From positions 3,100,001 to 3,164,000 of the forward strand of contig NZ_CP071955.1 of assembly GCF_017603965.1 (NCBI RefSeq): a DNA stretch of 64,000 nt, given 5' to 3'. Of the stretch, positions 8,266 through 16,576 are shown in pieces. Each line of letters opens with the position of its first letter. The stretch's first letter is position 1. Below the pieces are notes generated by a model. The model saw nothing but the letters and a program-made list of their open reading frames with translations, did no database searches and was not told where the DNA came from. Origin of the DNA: Xanthomonas fragariae. GTDB lineage: Bacteria; Pseudomonadota; Gammaproteobacteria; Xanthomonadales; Xanthomonadaceae. A program made the translations under genes and the position numbers.

Positions 8266-9951
8266 ATGACGATCGATCGCCGCAACCGCACGGCTTCCTT
8301 CTGCAACCACGCCGAAGCTGCACCCAGCACTCGGGCGCTTGCGCTCGCGCTGCTGCTGGCATGCCCGGTGTTGTCGGTGCAGGCGGCCGAGTCTCCCACC
8401 GCGCCGACCGCCGCCACGCTCAGCCCGGAACAGATCGATCGGCAGTGGCTCAGCGCCACCGCCAAGTACGCACCCGAGCGCGCGCGGCGGCTGCGCAAAG
8501 CCGAGCGAGGCGCGCGCAATGGGCCGTTCCGCCCCGACTGGACGGCGCTGAAGGCGTATCAATCGCCGGCGTGGTACGACAACGCCAAGTTCGGCATCTT
8601 CATCCATTGGGGCGTGTTCTCGGTGCCGGCGTTCGGCAGCGAGTGGTATTCGCGCAACATGTATCTAGAAGGCTCCAAGGAATTCGCGCATCACGTGGCG
8701 ACCTATGGCCCGCAGGCACGTTTCGGCTACAAGGATCTGATCCCCAAGTTCACCGCGACCAGGTTCGACCCCAATGGCTGGGCCAGACTGTTCCGCGACT
8801 CCGGCGCGCGTTATGTGGTGCCGGTGGCCGAACACCATGATGGCTTCGCGCTATACGACTCAAAGTTGTCGGACTGGACGGCGGTGAAGATGGGGCCCAA
8901 ACGCGATCTGCTGGGCGAATTGTCCAAGTCGATCCGCGCGCAGGGGCTGCACTTCGGGTTGTCCTCGCACCGCGCCGAACACAACTGGTTCTTCGATGGC
9001 GGGCGCAAATTCGATTCGGACGTCAACGACCCACGCTATGCCGCGCTATACGGCCCGGCGCAGGTCCGCCTGCCCGGCAAGGACGATGCCGATGTGGCCA
9101 ACGACTGGACGCCGGTCTCGCAGGCGTGGTTGGACGACTGGTTGGCGCGCACCACCGAGTTGATCGACACCTATCAGCCGGACCTGATCTATTTCGATTG
9201 GTGGATCGCCCACCCCACCTTCCGCAGCAGTTTGCCGACCATGCTGGCGTACTACTACAACCAGGGCGCGGCGCGCACCGCAGCCGACCGCGGCGTGGTG
9301 GTGAACTACAAGCTCGGCGCATTCCCCGAAGGCGCCGGCACGCTGGATATCGAGCGTGGCCAGCTCACCGGCATCCATCCTACCCACTGGCAGACCGACA
9401 CCTCGGTGAGCAATGCCTCGTGGGGCTACATCGAAAACGACACCTACAAGTCGCCGACCTTCATCATCCACATGCTGGCCGACGTGGTGGCCAAGAACGG
9501 CAACCTGATGCTCAACATCGGCCCGCGCGCGGATGGCTCGATCCCGGATGCCGAGCGCGGGATTCTGCTTTCGATCGGCAAGTGGCTCAAGACCAACGGT
9601 GGCGCGATCTACGACAGCAAGCCGTGGCGCGTGTATGGCGAAGGCCCGACCGAAGTGGTGGGCGGCACCTTCCAAGACGTCAAGACCAAGCCGTATACGG
9701 CCGAAGATTTCCGCTTCACCACGCGCGATGGCGCGTTGTATGCGATCGAACTCGGTTGGCCGGCCGGTGGCAAGGCGGTGATCCGTTCGCTCGCCGCGGC
9801 CGATGGCGTACGCGGCGTGACGCTGCTGGCCAACGGCAAGAAGGTGGCGTTCGATCAGCAAGCCGATGGCCTGCACCTGACCCTGCCGGCCAAGCCGGTG
9901 GGCGCACACGCCTACGTGCTGCGCATCGATCTTTCTTCTTCCACTCCCTGA
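8266..9951 (+). CDS. nixE: Alpha-L-fucosidase NixE, GH29
   Basis: A 561-residue GH29 fucosidase, expected to remove core fucose from plant N-glycans. A signal peptide (ALALALLLACPVLSVQAAE) is followed by GH29 landmarks: FGIFIHWGVFSVPAF, VAEHHDGFALYDS and LIYFDWW. Asp311 of the last is the predicted nucleophile. NGNLMLNIGPRADGSIP is near the end of the catalytic domain, and a C-terminal beta domain follows. The start at 8266 has AGGA upstream; longer frames to 8062 are not plausible. It is the first gene of the cluster described in X. campestris as nixE-nixL, and only 14 bp separate it from nixF. Confidence 0.93.
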   Translation: MTIDRRNRTASFCNHAEAAPSTRALALALLLACPVLSVQAAESPTAPTAATLSPEQIDRQWLSATAKYAPERARRLRKAERGARNGPFRPDWTALKAYQSPAWYDNAKFGIFIHWGVFSVPAFGSEWYSRNMYLEGSKEFAHHVATYGPQARFGYKDLIPKFTATRFDPNGWARLFRDSGARYVVPVAEHHDGFALYDSKLSDWTAVKMGPKRDLLGELSKSIRAQGLHFGLSSHRAEHNWFFDGGRKFDSDVNDPRYAALYGPAQVRLPGKDDADVANDWTPVSQAWLDDWLARTTELIDTYQPDLIYFDWWIAHPTFRSSLPTMLAYYYNQGAARTAADRGVVVNYKLGAFPEGAGTLDIERGQLTGIHPTHWQTDTSVSNASWGYIENDTYKSPTFIIHMLADVVAKNGNLMLNIGPRADGSIPDAERGILLSIGKWLKTNGGAIYDSKPWRVYGEGPTEVVGGTFQDVKTKPYTAEDFRFTTRDGALYAIELGWPAGGKAVIRSLAAADGVRGVTLLANGKKVAFDQQADGLHLTLPAKPVGAHAYVLRIDLSSSTP

Positions 9952-9965
9952 CGGATGCTGTTTGC

Positions 9966-11021
9966 ATGAGCAAGCGATTGACCTGGATACTGCTCGCGCT
10001 GGCGTTTGCCTGTGCGCCTGCCTTGGCGAAAAATCCCACGGCGTTGTTCTATCTGATGAACACGCAGAAATCGACCAACGCGTTCCTGGCCAATGTCGAC
10101 AAAATCGATGTAGTGGTGCCGACGTGGTACGGCGTGGACCAAAACGGCCTGGTCAACGGCACGCCCAACATGTACCTCTACAACATCGCCAAGCAGAACA
10201 GGATACGCGTGATGCCGATCCTGTCGATGACCACCGGTCGCGATGGTTTCCACAAGTTGATGCACGACGAAGCCGCCAAGAAACGCATGATCGAATCGCT
10301 GCTGATTCACGGCAAACAAAATCAGTACGACGGCTTCCAGTTCGATTTCGAAAACATCGCCTGGACCGACCGCGATGCCTACACGCTGATGGTCAAGCAG
10401 ACTGCCGATGCGCTGCACAAGGCCGGTTTCAAGCTGTCGGTGGCGGTGGTACCGAATGCGCCGGGCCATGCCGAAGGCGGCCAGTTCTCCAAGTGGATGT
10501 GGGAATACTGGCGCGGTGGGTACGACCTCAAGGCGCTGGGCCAGGCCGCGGATCTGGTCAGCATCATGACCTACGACCAGCACACCCGCTGGACCACGCC
10601 CGGCCCGGTAGACGGCATGGTGTGGATGAAGAAGCATCTGGATTACGCGATCACCCAGGTGCCGAAGGAAAAGCTCTCGCTCGGCATCGCCACCTACGGC
10701 TATCGCTGGTACACCGGCAACCCGGTCAAGGAAGACGGCACCGAAGCGTCGAACATCGCGGCCACGTATATCGATGCCGACGAATCGTTCCCGCTGGCGA
10801 TCGAACAGAACGCCACCGTGCAGTGGGATCCGGTCGAACAGGAATCGTGGTTCTACTTCTATCGCGACGATATGCGCGAGTGGGTGTTCCGCCCCGACGC
10901 GCGCAGCTTCAAGGCACGCTATGACCTGGTGAAGCAGTACGGCCTGGAAGGTTTCAGCTGCTGGGTGCTGGGCGCCGAAGACCCGAAGGTGTGGGACGCG
11001 TTGCCGACCGCGCAGCGCTAA
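9966..11021 (+). CDS. nixF: GH18 endo-beta-N-acetylglucosaminidase-like protein NixF
   Basis: A 351-residue secreted GH18 enzyme. A signal peptide (LLALAFACAPALA) is followed by the catalytic stretch YDGFQFDFENI: Glu129 is the predicted acid and Asp127 its helper, but the third position of the usual DxxDxDxE motif is Gln125. SIMTYDQHT and the final GFSCWVLGAEDP strand agree with a complete barrel. In the nix model the GH18 member cuts the GlcNAc-GlcNAc core. It probably shares a transcript with nixE, with a 14-bp gap. The YaaH/SleL-like branch of GH18 is another possible classification. Confidence 0.9.
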   Translation: MSKRLTWILLALAFACAPALAKNPTALFYLMNTQKSTNAFLANVDKIDVVVPTWYGVDQNGLVNGTPNMYLYNIAKQNRIRVMPILSMTTGRDGFHKLMHDEAAKKRMIESLLIHGKQNQYDGFQFDFENIAWTDRDAYTLMVKQTADALHKAGFKLSVAVVPNAPGHAEGGQFSKWMWEYWRGGYDLKALGQAADLVSIMTYDQHTRWTTPGPVDGMVWMKKHLDYAITQVPKEKLSLGIATYGYRWYTGNPVKEDGTEASNIAATYIDADESFPLAIEQNATVQWDPVEQESWFYFYRDDMREWVFRPDARSFKARYDLVKQYGLEGFSCWVLGAEDPKVWDALPTAQR

Positions 11022-11274
11022 AGGCGTTATCGCAATGCCGGACGACCTGGCAGGCGCGGTCGGTGCGCGAATCGGAATGCATGCACTGCAATCCGGCCTG
11101 CACCGCCCGTGCCCGTCTTGCAGCGACCGACGCTGGTGGGTTGGTCGCTGCGCAACGCAGCCTGCACGCTGCGCGCATCCGGATGAAGCGTGCGCCAGTC
11201 CCTGCGCCATCCGGCATGGCTTTGCTACTGTGCTTGGCTGCCGTGTTCCAGTCGCTACATCGGGATGTGATTGC

Positions 11275-13719
11275 ATGATGTCGAACTCCGCACCGACCGC
11301 ACGCCTGACCGCATCGACAACACTGTCCTCGCGCTTGCTTACGCTGGCATTGGCAGCCGTGTTGCTGGCTGGATGTGACCAACGCGAACTGGCCACCACC
11401 CCTGCTGCGGCAACTGCTGGTGCATCTGCAACACCGCCTGCTGCCAACGCGCCGCTGCCGCTGATTCCTGCGCCGGTCGAGGCCAGGCGCGGCAGTGGCA
11501 GCTTCAAGATAGGCACCGGCACGGTGATCTCGATTGTCGGCGGCGATGCCGATGCACGCCGCAGTGCCGAGCATCTGGCCAGCCTGTTGCAGCGCACGCG
11601 TGGCCTGAGGTTGGAAGTGCGTGCCGAAGCCACGGCGTCGCCAGGCAGCATCCGCCTGGAGCGCAGCGCGCAAGCGCCAGTGGCGCAGAAAGAAGGCTAT
11701 AGCCTGGACGTGGGTGCCACCGGCATCCGCATCGCCGCACGCGATGGTGCCGGGCTGTTGTATGGCGCGATCACTGCCTGGCAACTGATGACACCGGATG
11801 CGCGCAAGGGCGAGGTTGCAGTACCGGCACTGGCGATTCGCGATTGGCCGCGTTTCAGCTGGCGCGGTCAGCATCTGGATGTAGCCCGCCACTTCCATGA
11901 CGTAGCAACGGTCAAGCATGTGCTCGATGCGATGGCCGTGCACAAGCTCAACGTGCTGCATTGGCATCTCACCGACGACCAGGGCTGGCGCATCCAGATC
12001 AAGCGCTACCCCAAGCTCACCGCGATCGGTGCGTGGCGCACGCCACCCGGTGCCGGCCAGCACGGCACGCCGCAGCGTTATGGCGGTTTTTATACGCAAG
12101 AACAGATCAGCGAGATCGTCGCCTATGCCGCGCGGCTGCACATCACGGTGCTGCCCGAGCTGGACATGCCCGGCCACGCGCAGGCGGCGGTGGCGGCGTA
12201 TCCGGAAGAAGTGGGCGTGCCCGGCCAGCGCACGCAGGTCGGTGTGAACTGGGGCATCAACCCGTATCTGTTCAACACCAGCGAGCGCAGCCTGAGCTTC
12301 ATTACCAACGTGCTGGATGAAGTGCTGACGTTGTTCCCGTCGGCGTATATCCACATCGGTGGCGATGAGGCGGTCAAGGATCAATGGGAAGCCTCGCCGG
12401 CGGTGCGCGCGCAGATGCGCAAGCTCGGGGTCAAGGATGCGCATGCGATGCAGGGCTGGTTCAACGCGCAGCTGGCGCAGTACCTCACCCAACACGGGCG
12501 GCGCATGATCGGCTGGGATGAAATTCTCGAAGGCGGCGTGCCGGCCAGCGCATCGGTGATGTCGTGGCGCGGCGTCGAGGGCGCGGTGACGGCGGCCAGA
12601 CAAGGCCACGACGTGGTGCTGGCGCCGGGCGACTGGCTGTATCTGGACAATCTGCAGACCACGCGCAGCGACGAACCGAACGGTCGCCTGACCGTGCTGC
12701 CATTGGCGAAGGTCTACGCATTCGACCCGGTGCCGGCGGAACTGACCGCCGAGCAGGCCAGGCATGTGCTGGGCGCGCAAGGCGCGTTGTGGGCCGAATA
12801 CATTCCATCCAAATGGCATGTGGATCATGCGTTGTTCCCACGCCTGTCTGCCGTGGCGGAAGTGACGTGGTCGCCTGCGGCTGCGCGCGACTGGAACAAT
12901 TTTCTGGCACGGATGCCGGCCCAGTTGCAGCGCTACAAGACATTGGGCATCGATGACAGCGACGGCGCATTCGCAGCAGACATCACGCTGGAAAACGGCC
13001 CCAACCCGGTACTCGCCGGTAGTCCGGCCAAGGTGGCGCTCAGTACCCAGACCGCTGCGGGCACGCTGCACTACACCGTCGACGGTAGCGATCCCACGCC
13101 GGCATCGCCGCGCTATGAGGCGCCGTTTACGATCCAGCTGCCGACCACCGTCAAGGCCACCGCCTTCGACACCGATGGCACAGCGCTGGCGGCCACGCGT
13201 AGCCGTACTTTCGACCGTGCAGGGTTGCTACGTGTCGATACGCAAGGCCTGCGCGACTGCGTCCAAACAGGTGCGCTCGGCCTGCGCTTGCCGCTGCTAC
13301 CGGAGATGACCGGTGCCGATACGCCGGTCTACAACGTCGATCTGTTCCATGCCTGCCGCATTTATCCGCAAGCGCGCCTGGACGGTATCGGCGCGATCAG
13401 GATCGAGGGCGCACGGCTGCCGAACAACTTCGGCCTGGCGCACGAGCAATCCAAGGTGGTGCAGTTCCCGACCAAGACGCGCGGCGGCGAGCTGGAAGTG
13501 CGCCTGGGCTGCGAAGGCGCATTGATCGCCAGCGTGCAGTTGCCCAACAGCGACACCCTGGGCGAGCAATTCACGCTGGAAACCGCACTGCCTGCACGCA
13601 CCGGCATTCACGATCTGTGTCTACGCTTTACCGCACCGATTCGCGGCCCGTTGTACGCCATCGGTGCCGTTCAATTGATCGAAACCACCGCGCAGGCGCC
13701 CCCTGCCGCCACGCGCTGA
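11275..13719 (+). CDS. nixG: Beta-hexosaminidase NixG, GH20 lipoprotein
   Basis: An 814-residue GH20 hexosaminidase releasing terminal GlcNAc. The start is the ATGATG at 11275. A lipoprotein signal with lipobox LAGC at about residues 32-35 predicts outer-membrane or periplasmic anchoring. The GH20b domain is followed by the barrel with LHWHLTDDQGWRIQI and the catalytic pair Asp364-Glu365 in HIGGDEA. The C-terminus carries a chitobiase-like Ig domain (TLHYTVDGSDPTP) and an extra beta domain. The gene starts 253 bp after nixF, the largest gap in the left half of the cluster, so an internal promoter is possible. It ends 21 bp before nixH. Confidence 0.94.
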   Translation: MMSNSAPTARLTASTTLSSRLLTLALAAVLLAGCDQRELATTPAAATAGASATPPAANAPLPLIPAPVEARRGSGSFKIGTGTVISIVGGDADARRSAEHLASLLQRTRGLRLEVRAEATASPGSIRLERSAQAPVAQKEGYSLDVGATGIRIAARDGAGLLYGAITAWQLMTPDARKGEVAVPALAIRDWPRFSWRGQHLDVARHFHDVATVKHVLDAMAVHKLNVLHWHLTDDQGWRIQIKRYPKLTAIGAWRTPPGAGQHGTPQRYGGFYTQEQISEIVAYAARLHITVLPELDMPGHAQAAVAAYPEEVGVPGQRTQVGVNWGINPYLFNTSERSLSFITNVLDEVLTLFPSAYIHIGGDEAVKDQWEASPAVRAQMRKLGVKDAHAMQGWFNAQLAQYLTQHGRRMIGWDEILEGGVPASASVMSWRGVEGAVTAARQGHDVVLAPGDWLYLDNLQTTRSDEPNGRLTVLPLAKVYAFDPVPAELTAEQARHVLGAQGALWAEYIPSKWHVDHALFPRLSAVAEVTWSPAAARDWNNFLARMPAQLQRYKTLGIDDSDGAFAADITLENGPNPVLAGSPAKVALSTQTAAGTLHYTVDGSDPTPASPRYEAPFTIQLPTTVKATAFDTDGTALAATRSRTFDRAGLLRVDTQGLRDCVQTGALGLRLPLLPEMTGADTPVYNVDLFHACRIYPQARLDGIGAIRIEGARLPNNFGLAHEQSKVVQFPTKTRGGELEVRLGCEGALIASVQLPNSDTLGEQFTLETALPARTGIHDLCLRFTAPIRGPLYAIGAVQLIETTAQAPPAATR

Positions 13720-13740
13720 GCCGTCCAAGGAGAGTCACGC

Positions 13741-16431
13741 ATGCACCTGTCCCGCCGTCGTTGTGTTCCCTCCCCCGCTTGTCTTGGGATGACCCTGACC
13801 TTCGCAATATCGCAGGTTTGGGCGGCGGCGCCCACCACGGTGACCCTGGACACCGGCTGGCAGGTGCGGCTGGTGCCGGGCCAGGAGCAGGCAAAATCCT
13901 ATCCCAACGCCGCGGCATGGTTGCCGGCGCAGGTACCGGGCGCAGTGCAGACCGATCTGATCGCCGCCAAGATCGTGCCGGACCCGTTCTATCGCGACAA
14001 CGAAGGCAAGATCCAGTGGGCGGGCCTGAGCGATTGGCAGTACCAGACCCGCTTCAACGTGGATGCGGCCACGCTCGAACGCGCGCATGTGGAGCTGGTG
14101 TTCGATGGCCTGGATACGTTTGCCGAGGTCGCCCTCAACGGCAAGAAACTGCTCAGCGCCGACAACATGTTCCGGCAGTGGCGGGTGGATGCCAAATCAT
14201 TGCTCAAGCGCGGCGACAACGTGCTCGAAGTCACGCTGTTCTCGCCGATCAAGAAGATCCAGCCATGGTTGGCCAAGCAGCCGTACGCGCTTCCCGGTGC
14301 CTACGATTCGGCGTTCGGCGACGAGCCCCAGGCGCGTCACAGCTCCACCTATGTACGCAAGGCGCCGTACAACTTCGGATGGGATTGGGGCCCACGCATG
14401 GTCAACGCTGGCATCTGGAAAGACGTGCGCGTGGAAACTTGGGATGCCGTGCGCGTGGATGGGCTGCATATCGCCCAGCAACGCGTGGATGCCGACAGCG
14501 CGCAGTTGCAGGCGCAGCTGGAGCTGCAAGCCGGCCGCAGCGGCCCGGTGCAGGTAACGCTGGATGTGCTCGGCCCGGATGGGCAGCCGGTGGGCCAGTT
14601 CACCCAGCAGGCGGTGGTCGATCCCGGGCAGAACCGTATCGATCTGCCGGTGCGTATCGCCAAGCCCAAGCGCTGGTTCCCGGCCGGCTACGGCGCGCAG
14701 GACCGCTACACCTTCGTGGCCAGCGTGCGCGATGCCGACGGCGGCAGCCAGCAGATCAAGCGTGTCACCGGCCTGCGTTCGGTGCAGCTGCGTCGCGAGA
14801 AAGATCAGTACGGCAAGAGTATGGAGATCGTGATCAACGACATCCCGATCTTCGCCAAGGGCGCAAACCTCATTCCGCTGGATGCGTTCCCCGCGCGCGT
14901 GAGCCCCGAGCGCATGCGCAGCACCTTGCAGGACGCCCGCGATGCCAACATGAACATGCTGCGCATGTGGGGCGGCGGGCATTATCAGGACGACTATTTC
15001 TACGACGTGGCGGACGAGCTGGGCATCATGATCTGGCAGGACTTCATGTTCGGTGGCGCGGTGCCGCCGTACGACGTGGAGTTCCGCGACAACACCCGGC
15101 AGGAGGCGATCGAACAGGTCAAGCGGCTGCGCGACCATCCCAGCATCGTGCTGTGGTGCGGTAACAACGAAGTGCAGACAGGCTGGGAAAACTGGGGCGA
15201 CCGGGTCAAGTTCAAGCAGTCGTTGGACCCGGAAGAACGCACCCGCATCGAGCGCGGCATGACCACCTTGTTCGGTACCGTGTTCCGCGAAGTGGTGGCC
15301 ACCTACGACAGCGATGCGCCCTACTGGGCCACCTCGCCCGGCACCAATTTCGATGGTGCCGCCGACCAGGCCAACGATGGCGATATGCATTACTGGAAGG
15401 TGTGGGGCGGCCCTGCCCTGCCGGTGACCGAATATCTCAACGTCACCCCGCGCTTCATGTCCGAATATGGCTTGCAGTCGTTCCCGGACATGCGCACCGT
15501 GCGTGCGTTCGCCGAACCGGGCGACATGGATCCGGAATCGCCGGTGATGCGCGTGCATCAGAAGTTCGACAAGGGCAACGGCAACAAGCGGCTGATGCTG
15601 TATATCCGCCGGGAATTCGGCGAGCCCAAGGATTTCGAAAGCTTCGTCTACCTGAGCCAGCTGATGCAGGCCGAAGGCATCAACCTGGCCGCCTCGCATC
15701 TGCGCGCTTCGCGTCCGCAATCGATGGGCTCGTTGTACTGGCAGCTCAACGATGTATGGCCAGGCGCGTCGTGGTCCAGCGTGGATTACTACGGCCGCTG
15801 GAAGGCGCTGCACTACCACGCCCGCCGCTTCTATGCGCCCGAACTGATCGCCGCGCTGCGTAACGACAAGGGCCAGACCGAGGTATCGCTGGTGTCCGAC
15901 CGCACCACCCCGCTGGCGGCACGCTGGCGCATGCGGGTGATGAGCATGGATGGCAAGGTGCTGAGCAAGCGCGAAGAAAAGACAACGGTCAAGCCGCTGA
16001 GCAGCCTGCAGGTGGGCAACTTCAGCGACAAGCAATTGCTGGGCAGCGCCGATCCGAAGCGCAGCTACGCGGTGTTCGAATTATTCGAAGGCGACAAGCT
16101 GTTGTCGCGCGAGGCGGTGTTCTTCGCACCAGCCAAGCAGCTGGCCTTGCCAAGCGCGAAGATCGATCGCCAGTGGCGGGCCGATAGCGATGGCTACGCG
16201 CTGACGCTGTCCAGCAATACGCTGGCGCGCGAGGTGTGGCTGTCGTTCGGCGATGGGGATGCAACGCTGTCGGACAACGCATTCGACCTGCTGCCGGGCG
16301 AGCCGTTGACCGTGCATGTGTCCAGCAAGCTGCCGATGGCACAGATGCAGGCCGCGCTGCAGGTGCGCGATCTTGCATCGACGCTGGCAGGTGCACCGCC
16401 CGAGCCGCAACAGGCACCGACGGCGAAATGA
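13741..16431 (+). CDS. nixH: Beta-mannosidase NixH, GH2
   Basis: An 896-residue GH2 beta-mannosidase that removes the core beta-1,4 mannose. It has a signal peptide (through SQVWAAAPT), a sugar-binding jelly-roll domain with PYNFGWDWGPR, Ig-like domains and a barrel. The acid/base is Glu477 in WCGNNEV and the nucleophile is Glu575 in MSEYGLQSFPD. WQLNDVWPGASWSSVDYYGRW marks the end of the barrel and C-terminal beta domains follow. AAGGAGA lies eight bases before the start. It is 21 bp downstream of nixG and probably co-transcribed, with a hairpin plus T-run after it. Confidence 0.94.
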   Translation: MHLSRRRCVPSPACLGMTLTFAISQVWAAAPTTVTLDTGWQVRLVPGQEQAKSYPNAAAWLPAQVPGAVQTDLIAAKIVPDPFYRDNEGKIQWAGLSDWQYQTRFNVDAATLERAHVELVFDGLDTFAEVALNGKKLLSADNMFRQWRVDAKSLLKRGDNVLEVTLFSPIKKIQPWLAKQPYALPGAYDSAFGDEPQARHSSTYVRKAPYNFGWDWGPRMVNAGIWKDVRVETWDAVRVDGLHIAQQRVDADSAQLQAQLELQAGRSGPVQVTLDVLGPDGQPVGQFTQQAVVDPGQNRIDLPVRIAKPKRWFPAGYGAQDRYTFVASVRDADGGSQQIKRVTGLRSVQLRREKDQYGKSMEIVINDIPIFAKGANLIPLDAFPARVSPERMRSTLQDARDANMNMLRMWGGGHYQDDYFYDVADELGIMIWQDFMFGGAVPPYDVEFRDNTRQEAIEQVKRLRDHPSIVLWCGNNEVQTGWENWGDRVKFKQSLDPEERTRIERGMTTLFGTVFREVVATYDSDAPYWATSPGTNFDGAADQANDGDMHYWKVWGGPALPVTEYLNVTPRFMSEYGLQSFPDMRTVRAFAEPGDMDPESPVMRVHQKFDKGNGNKRLMLYIRREFGEPKDFESFVYLSQLMQAEGINLAASHLRASRPQSMGSLYWQLNDVWPGASWSSVDYYGRWKALHYHARRFYAPELIAALRNDKGQTEVSLVSDRTTPLAARWRMRVMSMDGKVLSKREEKTTVKPLSSLQVGNFSDKQLLGSADPKRSYAVFELFEGDKLLSREAVFFAPAKQLALPSAKIDRQWRADSDGYALTLSSNTLAREVWLSFGDGDATLSDNAFDLLPGEPLTVHVSSKLPMAQMQAALQVRDLASTLAGAPPEPQQAPTAK

Positions 16432-16473
16432 GCCAACGCAGGCGAGCCTCAGCGGTAAACCACGCTCGTCAAA

Positions 16474-16508
16474 TGCTGAAAAACAACAGATGTTTCAGCA
16501 CCTTTTTG
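16474..16508 (+). terminator. Probable terminator between nixH and nixI
   Basis: 8-bp stem TGCTGAAA / TTTCAGCA with an 11-base loop, then CCTTTTT. It is weak by stem length but well placed in the 145-bp gap. nixI may be partly uncoupled from nixH. Confidence 0.55.
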
Positions 16509-16576
16509 CACCGCGTCGTCTCGCGGCAGAATCAATGCAACGCATGGCCGCATGACCGCTGTGCAGGAGTAAATCG

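Noticed and set aside
10954..13071. A 705-codon minus-strand frame opposite nixG
   Set aside because: It is a shadow of nixG, whose GH20 motifs and lipobox are intact.
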